NCBI GenBank assembly: GCA_009837725.1
Contig: VXSY01000079.1
Coordinates: 1 to 39,244 of the forward strand
Reading direction: 5' to 3'
DNA: 39,244 bases
DNA from: Gammaproteobacteria bacterium
GTDB lineage: Bacteria > Pseudomonadota > Gammaproteobacteria > Pseudomonadales > Azotimanducaceae
Part shown: piece after piece, positions 17,252 to 24,972 of the stretch
Numbering within the stretch: position 1 is the stretch's first letter
How the letters are laid out: each line of letters begins with the position of its first letter
Notes under the pieces: model-generated
Database searches by the model: none
Told to the model about the DNA's origin: nothing
What the model saw: only the letters and a program-made list of their open reading frames with translations
Made by a program: the position numbers and the translations under genes

Positions 17252-17860
17252 TCACTCCGGCACCGGCTGGTAGTCGCTGTCGATGGTGGCGAAGAAGGTC
17301 TGCACCATGCGGTAGGTCATGCCCCAGACGAAGTGGCCGCCGGCGAGTCGGAAACCGTTGAAGCCCATCGCGCCCGTGGAAACGGGCCGACGTTCGATGG
17401 TGTGGTTGTCGCCGCGATGCATGGGCGCGAGGGGCGTCCACACCGCCTCCGCCACTTCGTAGTTCAGGGAGAACGAGGGGGCGCCCTCGATGGCGAACAC
17501 GAAAGGCGCCACCACCATGTCGCGTCGCACCGCCTGGGGTCGCTGCGGATTGAGTTGCCCGAGCACCGGTGCGTTGCTGATGTCGAGGCCGATCTCCTCT
17601 TGCGTCTCCCGCACCGCTGCGGCGCAGAGGTCGGCATCGGTTGGGTCCAGGTGGCCGCCGGGAAAGGCCATGTGACCAGACCACGGGTCGCCCGGGCGCT
17701 TGGCGCGCTGGATGAAGAGCACTTCGGCATCTGCCTTGCTGCCATCGAGTGGCTCTCGCAGCACCACCGCGACTGCCGCTTGTCGGGTGTGTTCGGTGGT
17801 GGTGAAGGCAGCAGGACGGGTTTCGTCCAGGCGGCGTCGAATCGAGGCCAAATCAAGCAT
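17252..17860 (-). CDS. Nudix hydrolase, CoA pyrophosphatase-like
   Basis: A 202-residue hydrolase from ATG 17860. The upstream frame to 17926 lacks homology and would reach the divergent gene. The stretch LFIQRAKRPGDPWSGHMAFPGGHLDP (48-73) followed by DADLCAAAVRETQEEIGLDI is a Nudix box. The REtxEEiG metal-binding core is intact, while the upstream acidic position is Asp. The preceding R...GHMAFPGG segment is that of the CoA diphosphatase (NudL/UPF0035) group, which cleaves CoA to 4'-phosphopantetheine and 3',5'-ADP. It is divergent from the thioesterase gene with 65 nt between starts. Confidence 0.9.
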   Translation of the reverse strand: MLDLASIRRRLDETRPAAFTTTEHTRQAAVAVVLREPLDGSKADAEVLFIQRAKRPGDPWSGHMAFPGGHLDPTDADLCAAAVRETQEEIGLDISNAPVLGQLNPQRPQAVRRDMVVAPFVFAIEGAPSFSLNYEVAEAVWTPLAPMHRGDNHTIERRPVSTGAMGFNGFRLAGGHFVWGMTYRMVQTFFATIDSDYQPVPE

Positions 17861-17925
17861 TGGCGCATGATAACTTGCGCGATGCGGACAGCCTCCACCC
17901 ACCCCAGTAACGGGACGCAAAGCCA

Positions 17926-18330
17926 TTGAGCCTCGAATCCACCGCCAATCAGTGCTTTGTCTGTGGGCAGAGCAATCCCATCGGCCTCAAGGTGCGGTTT
18001 CGCCTCGACAACGAGGTGTGCCGCGCTGAGTTCACGCCGGGCGACGAGCATGTGGGATACGACGGCGTCACGCACGGCGGCATTCTCTTCAGCCTGCTTG
18101 ACGACGTGATGGCGAACTGGGTGTTCCTGCGCGGTGAGCGCTGTTACACGGCTCGTGCGGAGGTGCGCTATCGCAAGCCGCTGCCAATCGGCACCCCGGT
18201 GCGGCTCGAGGGGCGGCAGCAAAGGCGACGGGGTCGGCTTGCGACGCTGTCCGGCAAGATCATCCGCCAGGATGACGACTCGGTGGTCGCGGAGGCTTCG
18301 GCTCGGTTCATGGTGGAGGCGCGCCCTTGA
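17926..18330 (+). CDS. PaaI-type hotdog thioesterase with TTG start
   Basis: A 134-residue hotdog-fold thioesterase. The N-terminus [18 protein letters not shown] (8-25) is the recognised C-F-x-C-G-x-x-N-P-x-G-L opening of this subfamily. The catalytic-helix region is [17 protein letters not shown], with the HGG loop and Asp. No ATG or GTG precedes this homology in frame, so TTG at 17926 is the only sensible start, and it has no strong ribosome site. It would hydrolyse an acyl-CoA or aryl-CoA. The stop codon lies inside a REP-like hairpin (18320-18338). Confidence 0.88.
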   Translation: MSLESTANQCFVCGQSNPIGLKVRFRLDNEVCRAEFTPGDEHVGYDGVTHGGILFSLLDDVMANWVFLRGERCYTARAEVRYRKPLPIGTPVRLEGRQQRRRGRLATLSGKIIRQDDDSVVAEASARFMVEARP

Positions 18331-18361
18331 CGGGCGCGTTGCAGTTCGCTGCGCGAACTGC
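18320..18361. repeat. REP-like double hairpin after the thioesterase gene
   Basis: CGCGCCC (18320-18326) pairs with GGGCGCG (18332-18338) around TTGAC. CAGTTCGC (18342-18349) pairs with GCGAACTG (18353-18360) around TGC. The first hairpin contains the thioesterase stop codon. The architecture matches 6493-6528, and the second arm matches 11440-11454. It could also serve as a weak transcription end, though no T-run follows. Confidence 0.65.
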
Positions 18362-18405
18362 TGGCGCGCTGACGCTGCTGGCGCACCGACGCTAATAGGC
18401 AAAGG

Positions 18406-18434
18406 TTCCTTAACCGCCCCCGCGCGAGTACAAT
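18406..18434 (+). promoter_or_regulatory. Probable sigma-70 promoter of rpsU
   Basis: TACAAT at 18429-18434 fits a -10 box, 17 nt downstream of TTCCTT (18406-18411), a weak -35. It is 26 nt ahead of the rpsU start and follows a spacer free of genes, so it is the natural promoter of the rpsU-yqeY-dnaG-rpoD block. Confidence 0.5.
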
Positions 18435-18460
18435 CCGCGCCCCTTTTCGGCGAGATGTCC

Positions 18461-18676
18461 ATGCCCAGCGTCAAGGTCCGGGAGAACGAACCGTTCGATG
18501 TCGCCTTGCGGCGATTCAAGCGTTCCTGTGAGAAAGCGGGAATCCTTGCGGAGGTTCGCAAGCGCGAGTACTACGAAAAGCCCACCGCCGTGCGCAAGCG
18601 CAAGGCTGCGGCGGCCGTGAAGCGCAACCTCAAGAAGCTTCAGCGCGAAGCCCGGCGATTCGAGCGCACCCACTAG
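18461..18676 (+). CDS. rpsU: 30S ribosomal protein bS21
   Basis: A 71-residue basic ribosomal protein near the anti-Shine-Dalgarno end of 16S rRNA, needed for initiation on structured mRNAs. The sequence [19 protein letters not shown] begins exactly as bS21 does and continues through [22 protein letters not shown]. The ATG at 18461 gives the normal length. An ATG two codons earlier (18455) is also in frame. It leads the macromolecular synthesis block, followed after 41 nt by yqeY, with a hairpin between them. Confidence 0.98.
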   Translation: MPSVKVRENEPFDVALRRFKRSCEKAGILAEVRKREYYEKPTAVRKRKAAAAVKRNLKKLQREARRFERTH

Positions 18677-18684
18677 GGAAGCGC

Positions 18685-18706
18685 CGCGGGCCTTGATGAG
18701 CCCGCG
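18685..18706 (+). other. Intercistronic hairpin between rpsU and yqeY
   Basis: CGCGGGC (18685-18691) pairs with GCCCGCG (18700-18706) around an eight-base loop. There is no T-run, so it is more likely a partial attenuator or an mRNA-stability element that lets rpsU exceed the downstream genes. In E. coli a terminator is known after rpsU in the same operon. Confidence 0.4.
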
Positions 18707-18717
18707 CAGGTTCGACC

Positions 18718-19167
18718 ATGTCCGAACTCAAGAACACCATCGGTGCTGCCACCACCGCCGCCATGCGGGCACGGGACCGCCGGCGGGTCGGCGCACTGCG
18801 GCTCGTCAATGCCGAGATCAAGCGCGTCGAGGTGGACGAGCGTCGCGAGCTTGCGGATGCAGACGTGCTGCAAGTGCTCACCAAGATGCTGAAGCAGAGG
18901 CGCGACTCGCTGCGCCAGTATCGCGATGCCGGACGCGACGACCTCGCCGATCAGGAGCAGTTCGAGATCGACCTGATCGACGAGTTCATGCCCCAAGCTG
19001 CAACGGATGCAGCCATTGCCCAAGCCATCGACGCGGCCGTGGCGAGCGTCGGCGCCACGTCCATGCGCGACATGCGCAAGGTGATGGGGGCGTTGCGGGG
19101 TTCGCTGCAGGGCCGTGCCGACATGGGCCGCGTCAGCGCTCTGGTGAAGGAGCGACTCGCCAACTGA
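18718..19167 (+). CDS. yqeY: GatB/YqeY domain protein
   Basis: A 149-residue protein homologous to the C-terminal tRNA-binding tail domain of the GatB amidotransferase subunit. It shows LKNTIGAATTAAMRARDRRRVGALRLV, the alternating helical stretch VLTKMLKQRRDSLRQYRDAGRDDLADQEQFEIDLIDEFMPQ, and MRDMRKVMGALRGSLQGRADMGRVSALVKERL. Its position between rpsU and dnaG is widely conserved in proteobacteria. Its cellular task is not well defined, though tRNA or RNA binding is presumed. GatB itself is absent here. Confidence 0.95.
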   Translation: MSELKNTIGAATTAAMRARDRRRVGALRLVNAEIKRVEVDERRELADADVLQVLTKMLKQRRDSLRQYRDAGRDDLADQEQFEIDLIDEFMPQAATDAAIAQAIDAAVASVGATSMRDMRKVMGALRGSLQGRADMGRVSALVKERLAN

Positions 19168-19253
19168 GTCCGCGCGGCAGACTGCCTCAGAGGGAAGGCA
19201 GGAAGCCTCAGTCTAAGAGGTCGCCGGCTTGCCATCTTGAGTAGAATCTCTTC

Positions 19254-21023
19254 ATGGCTGGCCGCATTCCTCAGGAGTTCATCAATTCCCTGATCGAGCG
19301 GGCGGACATCGTGTCGGTGATCGGCACGAGGGTGGAGCTCAAGCGCGCCGGCAAGAGCCTGAAGGGCCTGTGCCCCTTCCATGACGAGAAAACCCCTTCG
19401 TTCAACGTCAACCCGGACAAGCAGCTCTACTACTGCTTCGGCTGCGGCGCTGGCGGCACGGCACTCACGTTTCTGCGCGAGTACGAGCGGCTTGACTTCG
19501 TCGAGGCGGTGGAAACGCTCGCCGGCATCATCGGCGTGGAAGTGCCTCGGGAGCGCGGACGAGAGCCGCCTCGGGACACAGCGCTCTACGACATCCTCGC
19601 CGACGCAGACCGCACCTACCGAGGATGGCTGCGTCGCCACCCCACGGCGCACCGCGCCACGGACTATCTGAAGCAGCGGGGCCTCCGCGGTGCCGTGGCG
19701 CGGGACTTCGGCATCGGCTTCGCGCCTGAGGGGTGGGACGGCATCAAGACGGCCCTGTCGAACATCGGCGTGGAACGCCTCATCGACGCGGGTCTCGTCG
19801 TCCGCAACGAAAACGGTCGCACCTACGACCGCTTCCGCGACCGGATCATGTTCCCCATCCACGACACTCGAGGTCGCGTTGTGGGATTTGGGGGCCGCGT
19901 GCTCGGCGACGAACAGCCGAAATACCTCAACTCCCCGGAGACCGATGTCTTCCACAAGGGGCAAGAGCTTTATGGTCTGTTCGAAGCGCGGCAAGCGAGC
20001 CGCAATCTCGATTCCGCCATCGTCGTCGAGGGCTACATGGACGTGGTGGGGCTGGCGCAGCATGGCGTTGGCGGTGCCGTAGCCACGCTCGGCACCGCCA
20101 TCGGCGAGACGCACTTCCGCAAGCTCTTTCGGCACACCCAGGATGTGGTGTGCTGCTTCGATGGCGACACAGCCGGTCGCCAGGCCGCCTGGAAGGCGGT
20201 GCTGGCGGCGTTCCCGGCACTCGCCGAAGGCCGCCAGTTGCGCTTCATCCTGCTGCCCGACGGCGAGGATCCCGACAGCATCGTCGCGCGCGAGGGGTCC
20301 GAGCGCTTCGATAAGCGCGTGCGCGAAGCCGTGCCCGTCGCCGAGTATTACTTCGGCGAACTCGAACGTGGCCTGAACCTCGCGCGAATCGGCGACCGCG
20401 CTCGGCTCTGCGACCTCGCCCTCCCAGACCTCGCCACCCTGCCGGACGGCATGTTCCGTCGCATGATGGTCGAGCGGCTGGCACAGACTGCACAAGTCGA
20501 GGCGACGCAACTCGAGGCGCGGCTAGGGCAAACGGGACGGCCTCGAGCCGCGGCGCGGCGAACCGCAGCCGAGTCACTGGCGGAAGGTGCCGCCATGTCG
20601 CAGTTGATGCGCAAGCTCCTGCACATGCTGGTGCGGCAACCTGCCTGCACGCACGAGCTCGACGACCATCTGCGACCGGCCCTGGTGGTGGCGGCGCAAG
20701 GCACGCTGTTGCAGCGGCTGCTCGAATACCTGACGCGCGAGCCCGACTCCGATACGGCAACCGTGCTGGCGCGTTTCTTAAGCGATCCTGGCTACGAAGA
20801 GCTGGCAACGCTGGCGGCACAGCCGCTGGCGGTGCCGGACGAAGGGATCGTGGCGGAGTTCCGGGACGGCGTGGCACGGCTCCTCCAGGAGCGACGGCGG
20901 GCAGAGCGAGGCAGTCGGGGTGGCGACAGCGAATCCACCGAAAGCCTGCTCGAGCGAGCTGCTGCGCTCGGCGCTAGGTCGAGAGGGCCTTCGCCACGCG
21001 ATGTGGCCAAGGCGGCGTCTTGA
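19254..21023 (+). CDS. dnaG: DNA primase
   Basis: A 589-residue primase that makes RNA primers for lagging-strand replication. The N-terminal zinc domain keeps Cys40, His43, Cys61 and Cys64 (CPFH and YYCFGCG). The catalytic core follows, with the TOPRIM motif VVEGYMDV (257-264; Glu259) and DGDTAG (303-308) for metal binding. The C-terminal part, which would bind DnaB helicase, is short and diverged, with Arg/Ala-rich linkers. It lies 86 nt after yqeY and 252 nt before rpoD. A TAGAAT appears just before the start but is too close to be its promoter. Confidence 0.97.
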   Translation: MAGRIPQEFINSLIERADIVSVIGTRVELKRAGKSLKGLCPFHDEKTPSFNVNPDKQLYYCFGCGAGGTALTFLREYERLDFVEAVETLAGIIGVEVPRERGREPPRDTALYDILADADRTYRGWLRRHPTAHRATDYLKQRGLRGAVARDFGIGFAPEGWDGIKTALSNIGVERLIDAGLVVRNENGRTYDRFRDRIMFPIHDTRGRVVGFGGRVLGDEQPKYLNSPETDVFHKGQELYGLFEARQASRNLDSAIVVEGYMDVVGLAQHGVGGAVATLGTAIGETHFRKLFRHTQDVVCCFDGDTAGRQAAWKAVLAAFPALAEGRQLRFILLPDGEDPDSIVAREGSERFDKRVREAVPVAEYYFGELERGLNLARIGDRARLCDLALPDLATLPDGMFRRMMVERLAQTAQVEATQLEARLGQTGRPRAAARRTAAESLAEGAAMSQLMRKLLHMLVRQPACTHELDDHLRPALVVAAQGTLLQRLLEYLTREPDSDTATVLARFLSDPGYEELATLAAQPLAVPDEGIVAEFRDGVARLLQERRRAERGSRGGDSESTESLLERAAALGARSRGPSPRDVAKAAS

Positions 21024-21125
21024 TTCGCGTCGCCTCGCCGCCATATCTGCTCCATGGCGCGCCCTGAAGCGCGGGTTGGCAGGTTGCTACGCGAACTGCA
21101 GGGGGCGAACCTAGGACGACAGACG

Positions 21126-21134
21126 TGCTATGAT
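21126..21134 (+). promoter_or_regulatory. Possible extended -10 promoter for rpoD
   Basis: TGCTATGAT matches the TGnTATAAT extended -10 pattern, 141 nt upstream of the rpoD start, inside a 252-nt spacer. No good -35 is visible, which is allowed for extended -10 promoters. Internal promoters ahead of rpoD are known in this operon. Confidence 0.4.
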
Positions 21135-21275
21135 GGCCTGTTTTTTCGGCGCGCAATAGGCGCGGACGCATGAGACGTCGCGCAAAAGCTCCATAGCGCC
21201 GAGCGGCAAGCAAGCGGCAGCGAAGACTATCCCTGCGGGCGGAGCGGCTCGTGGGCACAACCAAAAAGGGGCGAA

Positions 21276-23141
21276 ATGGCGACCAACACCGGCAAGCAAT
21301 CCCGACTCAAGGACCTGATCGCGAAAGGCAAGGAGCAAGGGTTCCTGACCTACGCGGAGGTCAACGATCACGTTCCGGACGACATCAGCGATCCGGACCA
21401 GATCGAAGACATCATCCGCATGATCAACGACATGGGCATCACCGTGTACGAGACGGCGCCCGATTCGGACGATCTGCTGAATGCCAGCGACAACACCGCC
21501 GACGAACTCGCCGCGGAGGAAGCCGCGGCGGCACTGGCGGCGGTGGAGACGGAAGCCGGCCGCACCACTGATCCGGTGCGCATGTACATGCGCGAGATGG
21601 GCACGGTGGAGCTCTTGACGCGCGAAGGCGAGATCGCCATCGCCAAGCGCATTGAGGAAGGCATCCGCGACGTTCTCTCTGCCGTCGCGTGGTATCCCGG
21701 CACGGTGGAGTACATCCTCGACACCTACACGGCGGTGAAGGATGAGCGCCTCACCGACCTCCTCATCGGCTATCTGAATCCGGCCGAGCACGTTCCTCCG
21801 GCGGCGCAGATCGATGCCCAGCAGCGCCGCGAGGAAGCGCAGGCACGGCAGGAGGCGCAGGCGCGCGGCGAGGAAGTGGAGGAAACCGAACAGCCCAAAG
21901 GGCCGGACCCCGTCGAGGCGAAGCGCCGTTTCGTCGCCTTGCGGCGCGCCTACAACAAGTCCCTTCGCACCCTCGAGGACGAATCCCGCTCCGGCAAGGC
22001 TGCCCGGGAAGAACTCGCCAAGGTCGGCAACAAATTCTGCTACTTCAAGCTCGTGCCCAAGCACTACGACCACATCGTCGCCATGCCGCGGCAGATGCTG
22101 ATGGAAGTGCGCCGTGCGGAACGCGAGATCATGCGCCTGTGCATCGAGCAGGCCGGCATGCCGAGGCGCGAGTTTCTCGCCGCGTTCCCGGGCAAGGAAA
22201 CCTCGGTCGCGTGGCTCAACCGGCACATCAAGGCCGGCAAGTCCTACAGCCGCGGGCTCGAAAACGCTCGCGAGGACATCGCCCGGGCGCAGAAGAGGCT
22301 GAAGGCGCTGAAGAAGGAGACGGGCCTCACCGTCGCCGAGCTCAAGGACATCAATCGGCGCATGTCCCTTGGCGAGGCGAAGATGCGCCGCGCCAAGAAG
22401 GACATGGTGGAGGCCAACCTCCGCCTCGTCATCTCCATTGCCAAGAAGTACACCAACCGGGGCCTGCAGTTCCTGGATTTGATCCAGGAGGGCAACATTG
22501 GCCTCATGAAAGCGGTGGACAAGTTCGAGTATCGGCGCGGCTACAAGTTCTCCACCTACGCCACCTGGTGGATTCGCCAGGCCATCACCCGCTCCATCGC
22601 GGACCAGGCGCGCACGATCCGCATCCCGGTGCACATGATCGAGACCATCAACAAGCTGAACCGCATCTCGCGCCAGATGTTGCAGGAGAAAGGGCGCGAG
22701 CCGACGCCGGAAGAGCTTGGCGAGCGCATGGAGATGCCGGAGGAGAAGGTGCGGCGGGTGCTGAAGATCGGTCGCGACCCCATCTCCATGGAGACGCCCA
22801 TCGGCGACGACGAGGACTCGCACCTCGGCGACTTCATTGAGGACATCACCATCGGCTCGCCGGTGGAACTCGCCACCGGCGAGGGCCTCAAGGAAGCCAC
22901 CCACAACGTGCTCGGCGGCCTGACGGCGCGGGAAGCGAAGGTGCTGCGAATGCGCTTCGGCATCGGCATGAACACCGACCACACGCTCGAGGAGGTCGGC
23001 AAGCAGTTCGACGTCACCCGCGAGCGCATTCGCCAGATCGAGGCCAAGGCCCTGCGCAAACTGCGCCACCCCAGCCGGAGCGAGTATCTGCGCAGCTTCC
23101 TCGATGAGTGGACCGAACAGGGCGGCGGGCGGCACGGGTAG
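21276..23141 (+). CDS. rpoD: RNA polymerase primary sigma factor (sigma-70)
   Basis: A 621-residue housekeeping sigma factor. Region 1.1 occupies roughly the first 80 residues. A non-conserved acidic region follows, with a Glu/Gln-rich tract ([19 protein letters not shown]). Region 2 is [57 protein letters not shown] (-10 recognition and melting). Region 4 ends with [32 protein letters not shown] (-35 recognition helix-turn-helix). Length and motifs are those of gammaproteobacterial RpoD. It is the last protein gene of the block, facing the tRNA gene tail to tail. Confidence 0.98.
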   Translation: MATNTGKQSRLKDLIAKGKEQGFLTYAEVNDHVPDDISDPDQIEDIIRMINDMGITVYETAPDSDDLLNASDNTADELAAEEAAAALAAVETEAGRTTDPVRMYMREMGTVELLTREGEIAIAKRIEEGIRDVLSAVAWYPGTVEYILDTYTAVKDERLTDLLIGYLNPAEHVPPAAQIDAQQRREEAQARQEAQARGEEVEETEQPKGPDPVEAKRRFVALRRAYNKSLRTLEDESRSGKAAREELAKVGNKFCYFKLVPKHYDHIVAMPRQMLMEVRRAEREIMRLCIEQAGMPRREFLAAFPGKETSVAWLNRHIKAGKSYSRGLENAREDIARAQKRLKALKKETGLTVAELKDINRRMSLGEAKMRRAKKDMVEANLRLVISIAKKYTNRGLQFLDLIQEGNIGLMKAVDKFEYRRGYKFSTYATWWIRQAITRSIADQARTIRIPVHMIETINKLNRISRQMLQEKGREPTPEELGERMEMPEEKVRRVLKIGRDPISMETPIGDDEDSHLGDFIEDITIGSPVELATGEGLKEATHNVLGGLTAREAKVLRMRFGIGMNTDHTLEEVGKQFDVTRERIRQIEAKALRKLRHPSRSEYLRSFLDEWTEQGGGRHG

Positions 23142-23242
23142 ATCGCAAGGGCCTTCGGCCCACCGAGAATCCCGGCGGTCGCGTCCGCTAGGGCGCGTCG
23201 CCAAGTAGCCCCCTTGAGGGGTGATCGAAAAGCTGTTTCGGT

Positions 23243-23266
23243 GGGGCGTCGGCACGCCGTCGCCCC
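23243..23266. terminator. Strong hairpin between rpoD and the tRNA gene
   Basis: GGGGCG (23243-23248) pairs with CGCCCC (23261-23266), and internally CGGC pairs with GCCG around a two-base loop. It lies between convergent rpoD and tRNA-Ile and could stop both. There is no adjacent T-run on either strand, so termination is a guess. A smaller hairpin GGGCC-TTC-GGCCC (23149-23161) lies right after rpoD. Confidence 0.35.
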
Positions 23267-23339
23267 GATCCGACGGGGTCCTCATCCCGAAGGGGAAGTT
23301 GGTGGGCCCACCAGGACTCGAACCTGGGACCAATGGATT

Positions 23340-23734
23340 CGCTTTGCCCGGCATTTCTGCCGGGAGCGGACTATCTCATCACCCTCGCTCGCGCGCCTTG
23401 CCAAGCAGGGCGCATGGGCGGTGGGGTGCGGGACGCTCTAGCCTGTTATCAAGGACGCTTTGGATGGCTCCTCTTTGCGAGGGAAACCCCTCGCGCTCCC
23501 CCAAGCTGAAGGCTCCTCTAGCGAGGGGAGGCCCCTCGCGCTGAAGGCTCCCACCCAGTCCTCAGGTAGTCTCTGCACCTTCCGGCGGTGTACCGCCGGC
23601 TTGGCTCAGGGTTGCCGGGTCGCGCCAAGCGCGCTGACGGGTTCCCTGAATTCATCCCGTTCATCTTCCGCCTTCCAACGGAAGCGCACCTTTGTTGGCC
23701 ACGGTCAGGCGCTGCCCGCCGCGGTCGAAGCCAG
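23340..23734 (-). ncRNA. Group I self-splicing intron, 395 nt, in the tRNA-Ile anticodon loop
   Basis: The intron starts after CAU (U at the 5' site) and ends in G (23340), the universal last base. Core elements on the minus strand are as follows. A GTG guide can pair with exon CAU. A hairpin CTTCCG...CGGAAG fits P2. P3 pairs GGATG (23657-23653) with CATCC (23466-23462). P4 pairs TCAGGG (23649-23644) with CCCTGA (23611-23606). P6 is CCGGCGG-TACA-CCGCCGG (23599-23582). P7 pairs GACTA (23571-23567, within GTGCAGAGACTA) with TAGTC (23373-23369). P9 is CCCGGCA-GAAA-TGCCGGG (23364-23347). The P4-P7 sequence and GAAA-capped P9 resemble the Azoarcus tRNA-Ile intron as I remember it. About 100 extra nucleotides lie between P7 and the 3' half of P3. 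No endonuclease gene is present. Confidence 0.88.
23466..23550 (-). repeat. Two tandem palindromic elements inside the intron
   Basis: Unit 1 (23550-23511) and unit 2 (about 23510-23466) share TTCAGC, a GCGAGGGG hairpin and the ending AGAGGAGCC. Hairpin 1 is GCGAGGGG-CCT-CCCCTCGC (23539-23521). Hairpin 2 is GCGAGGGG-TTT-CCCTCGC (23494-23477). They sit in the loop between P7 and P3, where group IA introns carry P7.1/P7.2. Their design recalls REP units rather than intron helices. Confidence 0.65.
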
Positions 23735-23879
23735 ATGAGTCCACTGCTCTAACCAACTGAGCTATAGGCCCACGAACGGTGAGTGTAATGCACGCAGCCG
23801 ACGCTTGCGGCCCTCCGAGTCCAACCCCGCCGAGGGCACTGAGTCGCTGACGTGAGCAACAGGCTTGAAGGGCCTCGGA

Positions 23880-23900
23880 GGGAAGGCATCCTGCCTTCCC
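23880..23900. repeat. Perfect 9-bp hairpin between the tRNA and SMP-30 genes
   Basis: GGGAAGGCA (23880-23888) pairs with TGCCTTCCC (23892-23900) around TCC. No T-run follows on either strand. The surrounding 218-nt spacer holds the tRNA promoter region but no box I can defend. Confidence 0.5.
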
Positions 23901-23989
23901 TGAGCGCCGATAGGCGCGTAGGGGACGCGGCCTAGGATCGTTCGGGTTGCGCAATCTGTTCCATGCAAGGGAAGGCTTGAACAGAGGTC

Positions 23990-24838
23990 TCAGCCGACCG
24001 GCACGCGGGCAACAGGAACCGGCAAGCCGGGGACGGAGGCTTGGACGCGATACACCGCCCCTTCGCGGTGCCCGGCGCCGCCGGGGGAGCCGGTGACGAT
24101 GTAGAGGTCATCGAGTCCATCGCCACCGAAGCAGACGCTGGTACACATCGGTTGGGGAATCCCGATGTGCTCGCGCAGGCTGCCGTCCGGTTCGTAGACG
24201 TTGACGCCGCTGCCGCCTGCCATCGCCACCCACACCGCGCCATCCTCGGAAACTGCAAGGCCGTCCGGTGCACCGCTGTCGGAACGGGCAAACAGCCGCT
24301 TCTCGCCGAGTTCGCCACCCTTGGCGACGCCGTAGCAATACACCGCCTGCCGGCGGGAGTCGGAGTGGTACAGCGTGCTGGCGTCGGGCGAAAAGCCGAG
24401 GCCGTTGGTGAGCAGGATGTCCCGTCCGACGATGCGGCTCGTGCCGTCCAAGTCGATGAGATATAGGTTGCCCGGTTGCTGCTCGCCCTCTTCGAACACT
24501 GGGCTGCCGAGCGAGCCGGCGTAGATGCGCCCTGCCTCGTCCGTCGTCAGGTCGTTGTAGCCGACGTTGCCATGCTCCGGGTCGCGGTCCAGCAACGTCA
24601 CTGTGTCGCCGCCGGCAAAGGGCTTGTAGCCGATGTTGCGTCCACCCACCACCATGCCGTCGGCTTCGTGCAACGCCATGCCGCCGATGCCGCGGCGGTG
24701 TTCGAACACGGTGCTCACCTCGCCGTCGGTGCCGAGGCAGAAGACACCGCCGTGGTGAACGTCGCTGAACAGCAGCCCACGCCCCGGCACCCAAACCGGG
24801 CCCTCGATCAATCCATAGCCCTTCGCCAGCGGTTCCAT
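23990..24838 (-). CDS. SMP-30/gluconolactonase/LRE family protein
   Basis: A 282-residue six-bladed beta-propeller lactonase. ATG 24838 is chosen because AGGAGG lies just upstream and the family opening GLIEGPVWVPGRGLLFSDV (14-32) follows, with Glu16 as the usual metal ligand. Further ligands appear in GYNDLTTDEAGRIYAGS (Asn, Asp) and SDSGAPDGLAVSEDGAVWVA (Asp). Members open sugar or other lactones. A longer frame to 24925 runs into the inverted repeat at 24858-24938 and is not used. The gene may share a minus-strand transcript with the ABC protein 134 nt upstream. Confidence 0.92.
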   Translation of the reverse strand: MEPLAKGYGLIEGPVWVPGRGLLFSDVHHGGVFCLGTDGEVSTVFEHRRGIGGMALHEADGMVVGGRNIGYKPFAGGDTVTLLDRDPEHGNVGYNDLTTDEAGRIYAGSLGSPVFEEGEQQPGNLYLIDLDGTSRIVGRDILLTNGLGFSPDASTLYHSDSRRQAVYCYGVAKGGELGEKRLFARSDSGAPDGLAVSEDGAVWVAMAGGSGVNVYEPDGSLREHIGIPQPMCTSVCFGGDGLDDLYIVTGSPGGAGHREGAVYRVQASVPGLPVPVARVPVG

Positions 24839-24857
24839 GCACTTCCTCCTGCCTTCG

Positions 24858-24938
24858 TAGGGGACGGGCTTGTCCCGTCCCGTGTTGGCGTGCCCTTGCG
24901 GGCGCGCCGGTACGCGCCGGGACAAGCCCGTCCTCTAC
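24858..24938. repeat. 81-bp inverted repeat element (MITE/REP-like)
   Basis: The 21-bp ends 24858-24878 and 24918-24938 are inverted copies with one mismatch (GTAGGGGACGGGCTTGTCCCG against GTAGAGG...). Each end is itself partly palindromic (GACGGGCTTGTCCCGTC). The interior contains GTGCCCTTGCGGGCGCG, resembling the hairpin arm at 6493-6508. It lies between the SMP-30 and ABC genes. Confidence 0.75.
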
Positions 24939-24972
24939 GGCCCCTCCACTGAGGCGCGAAGGCGGAAGAGCG

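Larger units (their letters stand above)
23300..23771 (-). tRNA. ileX: tRNA-Ile (CAU anticodon), split by a group I intron
   Basis: The 5' exon is 23771-23735 and the 3' exon 23339-23300; joined they give a 77-nt tRNA including an encoded CCA. Acceptor GGGCCTA pairs with TGGGCCC (with one G-T). The D stem is GCTC/GAGC. The anticodon stem GTGGA pairs with TCCAT (one G-T at its outer end). The anticodon loop is CTCATAA. The T arm is CCAGG-TTCGAGT-CCTGG, and the discriminator is A. The body is that of isoleucine tRNA-2 (CAU), whose C34 is changed to lysidine by TilS to read AUA, rather than of Met tRNA. Position directly after rpoD is the same as in pseudomonads. The intron separates U36 from A37, so no functional tRNA can arise without splicing. 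Confidence 0.93.

Noticed and set aside
19242-19247. TAGAAT as a -10 box for dnaG
   Set aside because: It is only seven bases before the ATG and has no -35 at the right distance.
21111-23354. 747-residue minus-strand open frame opposite rpoD
   Set aside because: It is a high-GC antisense shadow of rpoD, with no domain features; rpoD itself is unmistakable.
23436-23460. Sequence GATAACAGG in the intron recalling the I-SceI site
   Set aside because: Only a partial match to the 18-bp site and no matching enzyme; chance similarity.
23221-23738. Short plus-strand open frames across the tRNA/intron region, considered as a homing endonuclease
   Set aside because: They are antisense to the intron, lack LAGLIDADG, GIY-YIG or HNH motifs, and the intron is too short for such a gene.
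23300-23771. Reading the CAU tRNA as elongator or initiator methionine tRNA
   Set aside because: The first acceptor pair is G-C, and the acceptor, D and T arm sequences follow the tRNA-Ile2 pattern, as does the position after rpoD.
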